Positions 8,408-16,476 of a DNA stretch of 64,000 nt are shown here, piece after piece (position 1 is the first letter of the stretch; every line of letters starts with the position of its first letter). The DNA comes from Luteolibacter sp. (GTDB taxonomy: Bacteria; Verrucomicrobiota; Verrucomicrobiia; Verrucomicrobiales; Akkermansiaceae). The position numbers and the translations under genes are program-made. The DNA is taken from positions 1 through 64,000 of the forward strand of contig JAUYNL010000099.1 in assembly GCA_030696085.1 (NCBI GenBank). The letters run 5' to 3'. The notes beneath the pieces are model-generated. The model had not been told where the DNA came from. It was given only the letters and a program-made list of their open reading frames with translations, and made no database searches.

Positions 8408-10945
8408 TCACCCTGCGAGCATGCTTGACAGCTTGTCCTGCCATTCGTCTTCAAACACCACCTCGAACCTCAACCGGGTATTCCGCATCGTCGGCGCGAA
8501 ATCCGCCCAATGCTCGCCATGCGCCCGGTCGTTGCAGACTTTGAAAACATTCTGTTTGTAAGTCGTGTCCGCATTCCTGAGATGCAGCCCCTTGGTTTCA
8601 AGGACATAGATTCGATCAAACCCTTTCTCCGCTTCCGGAACCGGTTTGCCCGCAGCGATGAAGTCCGCGAAGATGCGGTTCCGTTTCCACCCTTGGACAA
8701 AATAACCACGTTTCGAGGCATTGCGGTGCCAGAAATAGAGTAGTTGCTCCTGCCTGTCCAAGAACGTGGCGACAGTGGTTTCGAGCGTGTTGAAATCCCC
8801 CTCGGGCATCTGCTCGAAAAGGCTCAGCATGAACTGCCCGGCGTCATCGCGGGTGGCGCGGCGCTCGTTGGTCTTCCAAATTTCCTTTACCGGCAACCGC
8901 GCGAAATCCTCACCGATCACCACGAAGCGCATGGTTCCGTCCTCAAGAAGATTGCGGAAAGTCACCTCCGCGAGGCGGTCGCGCTCGGATTCGATCCGCT
9001 TGTGGAGTTCTTCCAGAATGAAAACATAGTTATCCACCAGAATCTCCCGATCATACCTGTCCGCGAGTTTGTCGAAAACCTTGCGCGCCAGTTCCGCCCC
9101 GCGCCATGGGTTCGGCATCACGTCAAGCACATGACTCGCGGCAAATGACACATCGAGTTGTCCGCCCGCATCCATGCGTTCCGCCCGCCATTCCGGATCA
9201 CCCGTGAGGATGCCCTGTTCGAGACCCACACTCATGGCGACATTTTGATCGCCCACCGCATTCAGCGTGAGATCGAACAAAGGCGAAACATCCACCTCGT
9301 TCCATGGGACCCTGACGAGCAGATCCGCCTCATAGTGAACCGGACGCCAGTCATCCACCGGATCCTTGATCATGAAAGCCGGAAGAATGTATTTCTTCGC
9401 CCGATCCTTCAGCGAGGCGCGGGAATCAATCGCCGTTTCGGAACCGGCGCTTGTCTTGCCTTCCATGTCCGAAACCACGCGGGCCGCTAGATCACCGAGA
9501 CCTTCCATGCCGAATCCTCTCCTCACCTCTTCGAGAAGATCCTTCCCGCGCCGCTGGAAACAGAAAACATAACTCTCATCCAGCAACGGCACATGGGTCT
9601 TTACGGCGTATGGCTGCCGCAGGACGCGCCCGACAAGCTGGGTGAGCGCCGTCTTGGAACCCGGGTTCGTCAGAATGGCCAGCACATAGGCGAACGGACA
9701 ATCCCAACCCTCCTGCAATGCCTGCTTGGTGATGATGTAGCGCACCTCGCAATCGCGGGCCATCAGGCCGCCGGTGTCGTCGATCTCCTTGAGCTCGTCC
9801 TTCTCGCTGGTTTTCACCGCGATGTGCTCCGGGCGCACGCCATCCATTTTAAGAAGATAATCGCGCGCGTCCTCGGCGTGGATCATGCCTGCCTTGCGTT
9901 GGTCCTTGCCGGTTCTCTCCACCTGGATGAGGCAGATGGGCCGGATGTAAACGCCGGTCTCCGCTTCATGGCGGTCGGCTTCCTTCTCCAGCATCTCCCG
10001 GTGCCTCGCCGCCGCGAGCAGAGTACCCGTCCATTCCGCCTGGCCGCGGTTGAGCAGGTGGAGATCCAGTTTGATCATGCCTTCCTTCTCCAGTTCCCGG
10101 CCGGGCACGTTCACCAACACGTTCGCCTGATCCGGCGGGGTGGCGCTGAGTTCGACCAAGAGGCTCGGGTTGAAGCCGCCGATGGTTGCCAAGGCGTTTT
10201 TCGAGTATCCCTTGTGGCCTTCATCGAGAATGACGATGGGGCGAAGCAGGCGCAGCGTGTTGCCAAGCGAGGTCTTGATCTGCCGTTTCCACAACCCGCC
10301 TTCGCCCGCACCAAAGGTATCCAAATTCGGAACTTTCTTCAGGAGCTCCGCGTGCGCCAAGTGATCTCCATCGCGGGGAAAAAATCGCTCGAAGCCGCCG
10401 CTGTCCCGGAACATGCGCAGCGTCTCCTTGGTCTCCCGATTCGCGCTCGGCAGCATGAGTAGGAGGACGCAGAGGTTTTCCCGGATGTCTTCGGGGCGGA
10501 AACGACGCGTCTTTTCCAAAATCAGCGTGCGGTTGGCCGATGCGATGTCGAGCTGTTGGCGGTAGGGATGCGAGCGGTTGCGCAGCGCGGCGAGCGTCTG
10601 GTTGTAGATCTGGGTGCTCGGCACGATCCACAATACGAGTCCGCTCTGGCGGCGGAGGTAGATCGTGTTGGCAAGATCAATGACGCGGGTGGCGATGTAG
10701 GTCTTGCCGCCGCCGGTGGGGATCTTGATGCAAGCGCTGGGAAGAGGATCACCGTTGCCGGTCCGGCGTTTCTGGTAGGCGCGATCGCTGACCTTCTTCC
10801 ATGCGGCTTCGGGGAAATCGAACGATGCCGCGAGATCCGGATCGATTGCCGCGAGCTTCGCCGCCTTTTCGCGCATTTCCGCCAGGCCATCCAGCCATGC
10901 GCGGACGGTTTCAAGAGTGCGGATCTGATAGTCCTTCGGCTTCAT
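8408..10945 (-). CDS. res: Type III restriction enzyme Res subunit
   Basis: Res is the ATP-dependent helicase-nuclease subunit that works with Mod to cut unmodified DNA. The 845-residue protein has superfamily 2 helicase motifs in order: KIPTGGGKTYIATRV (motif I) near residue 75, VILDEGHKGYS (motif II, DEGH) near 240, LSATPP (motif III), and QEGWDCPFAYVLAI with LVGRVLRQPYAVK (motifs V-VI). Near the C-terminus IYVLETKGLHL fits the D/E-x-K site of the Type III endonuclease domain. Its start overlaps the Mod stop by 4 bases, so the two are translationally coupled. All motifs look intact, so the system should be active. Confidence 0.92.
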   Translation of the reverse strand: MKPKDYQIRTLETVRAWLDGLAEMREKAAKLAAIDPDLAASFDFPEAAWKKVSDRAYQKRRTGNGDPLPSACIKIPTGGGKTYIATRVIDLANTIYLRRQSGLVLWIVPSTQIYNQTLAALRNRSHPYRQQLDIASANRTLILEKTRRFRPEDIRENLCVLLLMLPSANRETKETLRMFRDSGGFERFFPRDGDHLAHAELLKKVPNLDTFGAGEGGLWKRQIKTSLGNTLRLLRPIVILDEGHKGYSKNALATIGGFNPSLLVELSATPPDQANVLVNVPGRELEKEGMIKLDLHLLNRGQAEWTGTLLAAARHREMLEKEADRHEAETGVYIRPICLIQVERTGKDQRKAGMIHAEDARDYLLKMDGVRPEHIAVKTSEKDELKEIDDTGGLMARDCEVRYIITKQALQEGWDCPFAYVLAILTNPGSKTALTQLVGRVLRQPYAVKTHVPLLDESYVFCFQRRGKDLLEEVRRGFGMEGLGDLAARVVSDMEGKTSAGSETAIDSRASLKDRAKKYILPAFMIKDPVDDWRPVHYEADLLVRVPWNEVDVSPLFDLTLNAVGDQNVAMSVGLEQGILTGDPEWRAERMDAGGQLDVSFAASHVLDVMPNPWRGAELARKVFDKLADRYDREILVDNYVFILEELHKRIESERDRLAEVTFRNLLEDGTMRFVVIGEDFARLPVKEIWKTNERRATRDDAGQFMLSLFEQMPEGDFNTLETTVATFLDRQEQLLYFWHRNASKRGYFVQGWKRNRIFADFIAAGKPVPEAEKGFDRIYVLETKGLHLRNADTTYKQNVFKVCNDRAHGEHWADFAPTMRNTRLRFEVVFEDEWQDKLSSMLAG

Positions 10946-12570
10946 TTCGCGGATTTTTCAACGCGTTCGTAAATCTCGTAGGGCAGTTGCGAAAACACGA
11001 TGCCGTTCTGATGGAGCAGCGCGTCATCCATGAAACGCGTGGGCGCATAAACGAGGCGCTTGCGGCTGCCGGTCGGCTTGGGAAGTTTCCTCACACTTTC
11101 CAGATCCAGCGCGAGGTCCTTGAGCGCCTCGATGTCCGGGGTGTAGAGCAGATACACATCAAAGCCACGGGAGCGACCGATAAATCCGGTCTTCGGCTTG
11201 ATCGCCGCCGGATCGAATTGCTCGCCCGTGGCGGTGAAGAACACATAGGCGGCGAGTGTTTCGTAGGATGGCAGGTCCCTGGATTCGAGGATCGTTTGCA
11301 AGGCCACCGCCTCACCGAGTTTGAAGAATGAAAAGCTGCCGCCGTAGCCTTTTTTGAGTGCCACGTCCTTGGCTCCCGGCACGCCCTTGATGCAGCGGCG
11401 GATGCGCTCCGCCGTCGTCGTGTCCGCGTATTCCTCGCATTCAATCAGGACAAATCTGCGGCTGCCTCCATCTTCGGCGTTCTGCTTGAGAACGGCGTGG
11501 CCCGTGGTCCCGCTGCCGGCGAAGCTGTCGAGAATGAGGGAATCCTTGTCGGAGGCGATTTGGAGGATGCGCTGGATGAGACGGATAGGTTTAGGCGTGG
11601 CAAAAGTTTCCGTGAAGTCAGTGAAAATCTGGTTCACTTCTTTTCGAGCCTCATCCGAATGTCCCACATCCGTGAAATTCCAGATCGTCCGGGCTGGAAT
11701 TGACGTTTGAACTTCACTCAGAAACCTTTTGAATCTTGGCGTTGCGTTACCCTCTTCTCCAAACCAAATGCGGTTGTCGGCGATCAGCTCTGCGATTTTT
11801 TCTTTCGTATATCTCCAGCTTGACCCCTTCGCAGGATAGGTTTCTTTCCCAGTTTTTGGAGATTTGATGGGGAATATCGCATAATCCCTCGCTTCTGTCC
11901 GAAGCAGATTGTCAGATGTCCAGTTTCCGCGTGGGTCAGAGTCCGGATTCCGATAAATACTGTCTTGTTTTTCAGTGCGTGGGAGACCTCGAAGTTTGAA
12001 ACTCCTGGTATTTTTCGCGAAGCACACGATGAAGTCATGGGATTCCGATAAAAATTCAGCATCGCTCTTGGTGCTGTATTTTTTTTCCCAAATGATATTC
12101 GCCACGAAATTCTCCTCGCCGAACACCTCGTCCATGAGGCAGCGGAGGTGATGAACCTCGTTGTCATCGATGCAGATGAAGATGGAACCGTCTTCGGTGA
12201 GCAACTCGCGGAGGAGCTTGAGGCGGGGAAGCATCATGCAGCACCACTTGTCGTGGCGGGTGAGGTCCTCGCGGTCGATGGTTTTGCCCAACCAATCGCG
12301 CATCAGCGGGGAGTTCACCTTGTCATTGTAGGCCCAGCCCTCGTTGCCCGTGTTGTAGGGCGGATCGATGATGATGCACTTGACCTTGCCCGCATGGGTG
12401 GGAAGCAGGGCCTTGAGCGCGAGCAGATTGTCACCGTGGAGCAGGAGGTTGTCGTGGAGGCCCGGAGTCTTGGCCACCCCCTTGGATTTCACCGCCACGA
12501 GTTCGTGGAACGGCACCACCAGATGGTGGTTCGCGACGTGGATTTTTCCTTTGAAAGTCAGCTCGGGCAT
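10942..12570 (-). CDS. mod: Type III DNA methyltransferase Mod subunit
   Basis: Mod recognises the target site and methylates adenine; it also guides Res. The 542-residue protein has IIDPPYNTGNEGW (DPPY, catalytic motif IV) near residue 88 and, later, LDSFAGSGTTGHAVLKQN (FxGxG, AdoMet-binding motif I) near residue 345. The DPPY-before-FxGxG order is that of the beta class to which Type III Mods belong. The roughly 200 residues between them would hold the target-recognition domain, and their base composition (11,700-12,150) looks more AT-rich than the flanks, as is usual for exchanged recognition domains. It is the first gene of the mod-res operon. Confidence 0.93.
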   Translation of the reverse strand: MPELTFKGKIHVANHHLVVPFHELVAVKSKGVAKTPGLHDNLLLHGDNLLALKALLPTHAGKVKCIIIDPPYNTGNEGWAYNDKVNSPLMRDWLGKTIDREDLTRHDKWCCMMLPRLKLLRELLTEDGSIFICIDDNEVHHLRCLMDEVFGEENFVANIIWEKKYSTKSDAEFLSESHDFIVCFAKNTRSFKLRGLPRTEKQDSIYRNPDSDPRGNWTSDNLLRTEARDYAIFPIKSPKTGKETYPAKGSSWRYTKEKIAELIADNRIWFGEEGNATPRFKRFLSEVQTSIPARTIWNFTDVGHSDEARKEVNQIFTDFTETFATPKPIRLIQRILQIASDKDSLILDSFAGSGTTGHAVLKQNAEDGGSRRFVLIECEEYADTTTAERIRRCIKGVPGAKDVALKKGYGGSFSFFKLGEAVALQTILESRDLPSYETLAAYVFFTATGEQFDPAAIKPKTGFIGRSRGFDVYLLYTPDIEALKDLALDLESVRKLPKPTGSRKRLVYAPTRFMDDALLHQNGIVFSQLPYEIYERVEKSAK

Positions 12571-12633
12571 CGGTCAGTGGCGGACAGTGGGAAATGGCAA
12601 GCCAATCTGTCCAGAAAATAGTGTTCTTGAGAA

Positions 12634-12679
12634 CAACTTGGGAACAAGTGAACGCATGCTTGTGAGCAACTTGGGAACA
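12634..12679. promoter_or_regulatory. direct repeats upstream of the Type III R-M operon
   Basis: Two exact copies of CAACTTGGGAACA start at 12634 and 12667, 33 bases apart (about three helical turns). They stand in the 210-base gap between mod (minus strand) and heme O synthase (plus strand). Between them ACAAG and CTTGT form a short inverted repeat around GCATGC. A further GAACAAGTG follows at 12685. The arrangement looks like a protein-binding site controlling one or both divergent genes. No controller protein gene is adjacent, so this is inference. Confidence 0.4.
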
Positions 12680-12780
12680 TCCGTGAACAAGTGCCACTCG
12701 AATAGGGAATTCGCCCCCAGTTCACGAGAGCCGGAGTTTTCCAGTTGGCGGAAAAAGTTGGAAAAAACGGGATCGTGGGC

Positions 12781-13719
12781 ATGATGCCGCCGCAGCTCAT
12801 GGACAAAACGGAAGAAATCAAGCCCCCGGCGGAAACGCCCGCATCACCCGTGCCCGGTCTGCGCCAGGATCTCGCCGTCCTGATGAAGGTGCGGCTGAAT
12901 TTTTTCGTGCTGATCACCGCGTTTTTCGGCTTCCTGCTCGCCTCGCGCGGCGGCCAGCTCGAATGGATGAAACTGGTGCACACGATCCTCGGCGCGGCAG
13001 CCGCGGCATTCGGCTCGGCGGCTTTCAACCAGCTCATGGAGGTGGACCTCGACGCACGGATGAAACGCACCGCCGACCGCCCGCTGCCCTCCCGCCGGAT
13101 GGACCCGCTGGTCGCCTTCGGCATCGGCTGGGTGCTCTCCGCCATCGGCATCATCCACCTCGCGGTGCAGGTCGGCCACCTCGCCGCCTATCTCACGGCG
13201 GCCACCATCGCGATCTATGTGTTTGTTTACACGCCGCTGAAACGGGTGAGCTCCGCAAACACCCTCGTCGGTGCCATTCCCGGTGCCATCCCGCCCGTCA
13301 TCGGCTGGGTGGGCGCCGGCGGCGCATTGGGTGCCGAAGCATGGTTTCTCTTCGGCCTGATGTTCTTCTGGCAACTGCCGCACTTCATCGCCATCAACTG
13401 GCTGTGCCGCGATGAATATGAATCCGTGGGCTACAAGATGTGGTCCAACGGCGATCTATCAGGCAGGAAGAGCGGCCTGCTCTCCGCGGCATACGCGCTC
13501 GGCCTCGCGATCTTCTCGCTGATCCCCGCGCTGATGGGTTTTGCCAATGTCCTGTGGACGATCATCGGCCCCCTGCTCGCTCTCGTCATGATGGCGCTGG
13601 CGCTCAAGTTCGCACGCGATGGCGGGAGGGACTCGGCGCGGCGCTTGTTTTTCTTCACTCTCCTGTATCTACCGGTCGCGCTGATCGTGCTGACCATCGC
13701 GTGGAAAGTCCGTGCCTGA
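12781..13719 (+). CDS. ctaB: protoheme IX farnesyltransferase (heme O synthase)
   Basis: This UbiA-family membrane enzyme transfers a farnesyl group to protoheme, giving heme O for terminal oxidases. The signature FNQLMEVDLDARMKRT followed by ADRPLPS is the first Asp-rich prenyl-diphosphate-binding region, and YTPLKRVSSANTLVGAIPGA and FWQLPHFIAINW are further CtaB/CyoE-specific blocks. About eight to nine hydrophobic segments are visible in some 312 residues, the normal size. The start chosen is the ATG at 12781; a TTG at 12745 and an ATG at 12799 are possible. The rest of the oxidase operon is not adjacent. Confidence 0.93.
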   Translation: MMPPQLMDKTEEIKPPAETPASPVPGLRQDLAVLMKVRLNFFVLITAFFGFLLASRGGQLEWMKLVHTILGAAAAAFGSAAFNQLMEVDLDARMKRTADRPLPSRRMDPLVAFGIGWVLSAIGIIHLAVQVGHLAAYLTAATIAIYVFVYTPLKRVSSANTLVGAIPGAIPPVIGWVGAGGALGAEAWFLFGLMFFWQLPHFIAINWLCRDEYESVGYKMWSNGDLSGRKSGLLSAAYALGLAIFSLIPALMGFANVLWTIIGPLLALVMMALALKFARDGGRDSARRLFFFTLLYLPVALIVLTIAWKVRA

Positions 13720-13725
13720 TCCGAC

Positions 13726-14442
13726 ATGAAGGAACTCATCGAATCCACAAAACGACTCAGCCATGATCTGGCGGCATTGGAATTCACAAATCCGGTCGCC
13801 TGCGTTTACCGCCCGCTGGAATATGCGTGGGAAGCTCATCGGATCTATCTTGAGCGGTTTTCAAAGGGAGAAAAACGCGTTGTATTTCTCGGCATGAATC
13901 CGGGCCCCTACGGCATGGCGCAAACCGGCGTGCCCTTCGGCGAGGTGGCCGCCGTGCGCGATTGGATGGGCATCGAGGCCGCCGTCGGCAAGCCGGCGCA
14001 TGAACACGAGAAACGTCCGGTCGAGGGATTTCAATGCCGGCGCTCAGAAGTCAGCGGTCGCAGGTTGTGGGGCTTGTTCGCTGAATGTTACCCCGCAGCG
14101 GAGGATTTCTTCAAAGACCACTTCGTGCTCAACTACTGCCCGCTGGTCTGGATGAGCGCCAGCGGCGCGAATCTCACGCCAGACAAGCTGCCCGTCTCCG
14201 AAATGATGCCGGTGGAACAGGCTTGCCTGACTCACCTCGCCGAGGTGATCGGCATTCTGAAACCCTCGTTTCTAATCGGCATCGGCGGCTTTGCGGAGGA
14301 ACGTCTGCACCGCGCCGCGGACGTATGCGCCAGCAGCGCGAAGCTCGGCCGCATCCTCCATCCATCACCCGCATCACCCGCCGCGAACCGCGGCTGGGCG
14401 GAAGCCGCGTCACGCCAACTCCGCGGGCTAGGCGTGTGGTGA
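13726..14442 (+). CDS. SMUG1-type single-strand-selective uracil-DNA glycosylase
   Basis: SMUG1 removes uracil and some oxidised pyrimidines from DNA in base excision repair. The 238-residue protein has GMNPGPYGMAQTGVPFGEV near residue 58, the characteristic SMUG1 motif with the catalytic Asn, and HPSPASPAANRGW near the C-terminus, the conserved HPSP motif with the second active-site His. VLNYCPLVWMS matches the middle of the fold. SMUG1 is common in animals and scattered in bacteria, including Verrucomicrobia-like lineages. It follows ctaB after 6 bases and ends convergently 5 bases from the SirB1-like gene. Confidence 0.88.
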   Translation: MKELIESTKRLSHDLAALEFTNPVACVYRPLEYAWEAHRIYLERFSKGEKRVVFLGMNPGPYGMAQTGVPFGEVAAVRDWMGIEAAVGKPAHEHEKRPVEGFQCRRSEVSGRRLWGLFAECYPAAEDFFKDHFVLNYCPLVWMSASGANLTPDKLPVSEMMPVEQACLTHLAEVIGILKPSFLIGIGGFAEERLHRAADVCASSAKLGRILHPSPASPAANRGWAEAASRQLRGLGVW

Positions 14443-14447
14443 GAGTT

Positions 14448-15302
14448 TCACTTCAGCGTAGCGCGCAGTCTGCGCATCAGGCGGGCGTCATTCCTGCGTC
14501 CCGCGCCTTCAAGCGCCGCCACCAGATTATTGAACAATCGCAGCAGCACCGTGCCGGGATCGGCGGACTGGCGCAGGATCGACCGCTCTGCCCGGCCCAT
14601 TTCCGGATCCTCTAACAACGATGCCTGGAGATGCATCCGTCCGTGGTCGAAACAATCGATGATGATCGGGAAACCATCCTCGTAAATTCGGCAGAGAAAA
14701 TGCCCGGGGAAATTCACAGCCTCCACCACAAGCTCCAGACGCCGGGCCACCAGCATGAAAATCAGGCACAGGCCCAGCGGATTAGAGCGCCCCTCGGCGA
14801 TGGACCAGGCGAGATCCGAATTGCGCGGATCATCATATTCCGCCTCGTTGCCCGCGAGGCGGTCCTCTTCGAAAAGAAAGGCGCGCAGATCGTTGGCCGT
14901 GTCCACGCCGCTTTCCCCAGACTCCTCCGCGAGCAGGTCCAGCGCATCTGATAGAGGCTGGCGGATTGCGATGCCATCGTGCAGGAAATCCGAAATCTGG
15001 CGCAGCATCGCCTCGAAGACCTCCCAATCCTCACGCAAGGCCGGGGCGCCACCGGTGGGCGCCAGCCAGTCGCGCTCCAGCGCGGCACGCCGCGCGGGCC
15101 GCAACAGCTCGGTGAGCACCTCTCGCTCGCTCGGGCTCAGCCCGCGCGGATGTGTGGCGAGAAACTCGCTGAGATCACCGCCACACAATGCCAGACGCCC
15201 GGAAACAAGCGCACGCACTTCTGGAGTCTCATCGTCAAGGAGCCGCAACAGGGCTGACAGTTCTTCGGGCGCGGGTGGCGCCTCATGCATCGGTGAACTC
15301 AA
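14448..15302 (-). CDS. SirB1-like transglutaminase-fold protein
   Basis: This protein has 284 residues. The C-terminal part contains NPLGLCLIFMLVARRL followed by VEAVNFPGHFLCRI, the SirB1/transglutaminase-like core with candidate Cys and His residues, and DCFDHGRMHLQ. In Proteobacteria SirB1 family members sit near prfA/prmC, but their function is not firmly known. The N-terminal 110 residues look helical, with acidic clusters (LLRLLDDETPEVRALV) resembling a HEAT-like repeat. The start is at 15302, and the tRNA-Val gene lies just upstream on the same strand, so read-through is possible. Confidence 0.65.
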   Translation of the reverse strand: MSSPMHEAPPAPEELSALLRLLDDETPEVRALVSGRLALCGGDLSEFLATHPRGLSPSEREVLTELLRPARRAALERDWLAPTGGAPALREDWEVFEAMLRQISDFLHDGIAIRQPLSDALDLLAEESGESGVDTANDLRAFLFEEDRLAGNEAEYDDPRNSDLAWSIAEGRSNPLGLCLIFMLVARRLELVVEAVNFPGHFLCRIYEDGFPIIIDCFDHGRMHLQASLLEDPEMGRAERSILRQSADPGTVLLRLFNNLVAALEGAGRRNDARLMRRLRATLK

Positions 15303-15336
15303 AACGAATCGATGTGTGGGTGGCTGGCTGGATGAA

Positions 15337-15411
15337 TGGTGCGCGATACTGGGTTCGAACCAGTGACCCCCTCCGTGTCAGGGAGGTGCTCTACCACTGA
15401 GCTAACCGCGC
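15337..15411 (-). tRNA. tRNA-Val(GAC)
   Basis: Read on the minus strand, this gives a full cloverleaf. The acceptor stem is GCGCGGT against ATCGCGC, there is a D-arm with AGCTCAGTGGTAGAGC, an anticodon stem CCTCC/GGAGG around the loop CTGACAC (anticodon GAC, valine), and a T-arm with GGTTCGAACC. Discriminator A and the CCA end are encoded at 15340-15337. Confidence 0.97.
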
Positions 15412-15436
15412 GTTGCCGTCTCGTCCGGGGCGCGGG

Positions 15437-15466
15437 AAACTAGGATGAGCGGGCGACCGGATGCAA
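15437..15466 (-). promoter_or_regulatory. sigma-70-like promoter of tRNA-Val
   Basis: On the minus strand TTGCAT (15466-15461), an 18-base spacer and TAGTTT (15442-15437) lie about 25 bases upstream of the tRNA 5' end. Both hexamers are four-of-six matches to the housekeeping consensus. Confidence 0.5.
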
Positions 15467-15482
15467 CCCCTTTTTTTGGGTG

Positions 15483-15516
15483 AAAAAAGAGGCGGGGGAT
15501 CCGCAGATCCCCCGCC
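15483..15516 (-). terminator. intrinsic terminator after the BlaI-H1 fusion gene
   Basis: A perfect 11-base-pair GC-rich hairpin (GGCGGGGGATC, loop CGCA, GATCCCCCGCC, 15491-15516) is followed on the minus strand by a run of six T. It lies 80 bases past the stop of the BlaI-H1 gene and stops transcription before tRNA-Val. Confidence 0.85.
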
Positions 15517-15595
15517 GTTGGCAATTCCATCTCCGGAACTGCGGAGCGGCCGCCATTCCGGCAGGGCCAACTCCGCAGTCCGAGTGGGGTGTTAA

Positions 15596-16327
15596 TTACT
15601 TCTTGGCGGCCTTTTTGGCGGCCTTCTTCGCTACTTTCTTGGCAGGAGCCTTCTTGGCAGGAGCCTTCTTGGCCGGAGCCTTCTTGGCTGGCGCTTTCTT
15701 GGCAGGCGCTTTCTTGGCGGCGGCCTTCTTGGCAACCGGCTTCTTCACTGCCTTCTTGGCGGCTTTCTTGGCGCTCTTGGCGACCTTCTTCACCGCTTTT
15801 TTAGCCGCCTTCTTGGCCACCTTCTTGGCGGGGGCTTTCTTGGCCGCCTTTTTCACTGCCTTTTTAGCCGGGGCTTTCTTGGCAGGTGCTTTTTTCGCGG
15901 CTTTCTTTGCTGGTGCCTTCTTGGCAACCTTCTTCGTTGTTTTTTTCGCAGCCATGGTTTTGTGTCGTTGGAGTTCGCGTTCTATGTTTGTTTTCTCTTC
16001 CGGCGTTAACGTGCCAGCGGAGAGGATTGCGAGGAGCGCCTCACCGAGACGTCCTCCAAAAGCGTTGGTTAGAAAGTCGTGGGCCGCGCGCTCCACGATG
16101 ACCTCCTGGGAATAGGCCGCCTCATACACATGGGCTCTGCCTACCAGTGCGCGCCTCACCAAGCTCTTGCGCTCGAGGTTCTGCATCACCGTCAGCACCG
16201 TGGTGTAGGCACGGTCCTTTCCGTCTGGCAGAACTTCCTGGATCGCCGCCACCGTCGATGGCCCCTCATGCCAGAGAACCGATAGGGCCTGGAGTTCGAG
16301 ATTGGAGGGGTGCGATGGCTTTGCCAT
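15596..16327 (-). CDS. BlaI/MecI-type repressor fused to a histone-H1-like Lys/Ala tail
   Basis: A single open frame of 243 residues joins two parts. Residues 1-122 are a BlaI/MecI/CopY winged-helix repressor: [35 protein letters not shown] and [17 protein letters not shown] are conserved. Residues 127-243 consist almost entirely of AAKK, PAKK and VKK units, like eukaryotic histone H1 tails and bacterial H1-like proteins. The junction contains an internal Met ([12 protein letters not shown]), so the tail might also be made alone from an internal start. BlaI proteins dimerise on palindromic operators; the tail should bind DNA non-specifically. The start at 16327 is preceded by perfect palindromes suited to autoregulation. 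No BlaR-like protease gene is adjacent. Confidence 0.82.
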   Translation of the reverse strand: MAKPSHPSNLELQALSVLWHEGPSTVAAIQEVLPDGKDRAYTTVLTVMQNLERKSLVRRALVGRAHVYEAAYSQEVIVERAAHDFLTNAFGGRLGEALLAILSAGTLTPEEKTNIERELQRHKTMAAKKTTKKVAKKAPAKKAAKKAPAKKAPAKKAVKKAAKKAPAKKVAKKAAKKAVKKVAKSAKKAAKKAVKKPVAKKAAAKKAPAKKAPAKKAPAKKAPAKKAPAKKVAKKAAKKAAKK

Positions 16328-16330
16328 GTG

Positions 16331-16370
16331 GTGATCAAGCTCGTTGCTGATCACGATAGAACTAGTAGTT
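16331..16370. promoter_or_regulatory. palindromic operator candidates upstream of the BlaI-H1 gene
   Basis: Just upstream of the BlaI-H1 start codon there are two perfect inverted repeats. GTGATCA-N10-TGATCAC spans 16331-16354 and AACTA-G-TAGTT spans 16360-16370. BlaI-family repressors bind short palindromes overlapping their own promoters, so these are good candidates for autoregulation; which one is bound cannot be decided from sequence alone. Confidence 0.5.
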
Positions 16371-16476
16371 TGGAGATCCGTCAAGTTCAAATCCAAAGAT
16401 TTTCAAGAAATCTTTACGATCTCCGAAGGGCTGTTTTTTCAAGCTACGATGCAAGCCGTAACTCGGCCGCACTCGC

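Noticed and set aside
13753..13759. CGACTCA inside the SMUG1-type gene
   Set aside because: No TGTTAA upstream at the right distance; chance match within coding sequence.
15590..15596. TGTTAAT resembling the cluster promoter upstream half
   Set aside because: No CGACTCA follows at 16-17 bases, and it lies at the end of a minus-strand gene.
15600..15960. Tandem GCC/TTCTTGG-like repeats that look like a minisatellite
   Set aside because: They encode the Lys/Ala tail of the BlaI-H1 protein in one frame; the repetition comes from the protein.
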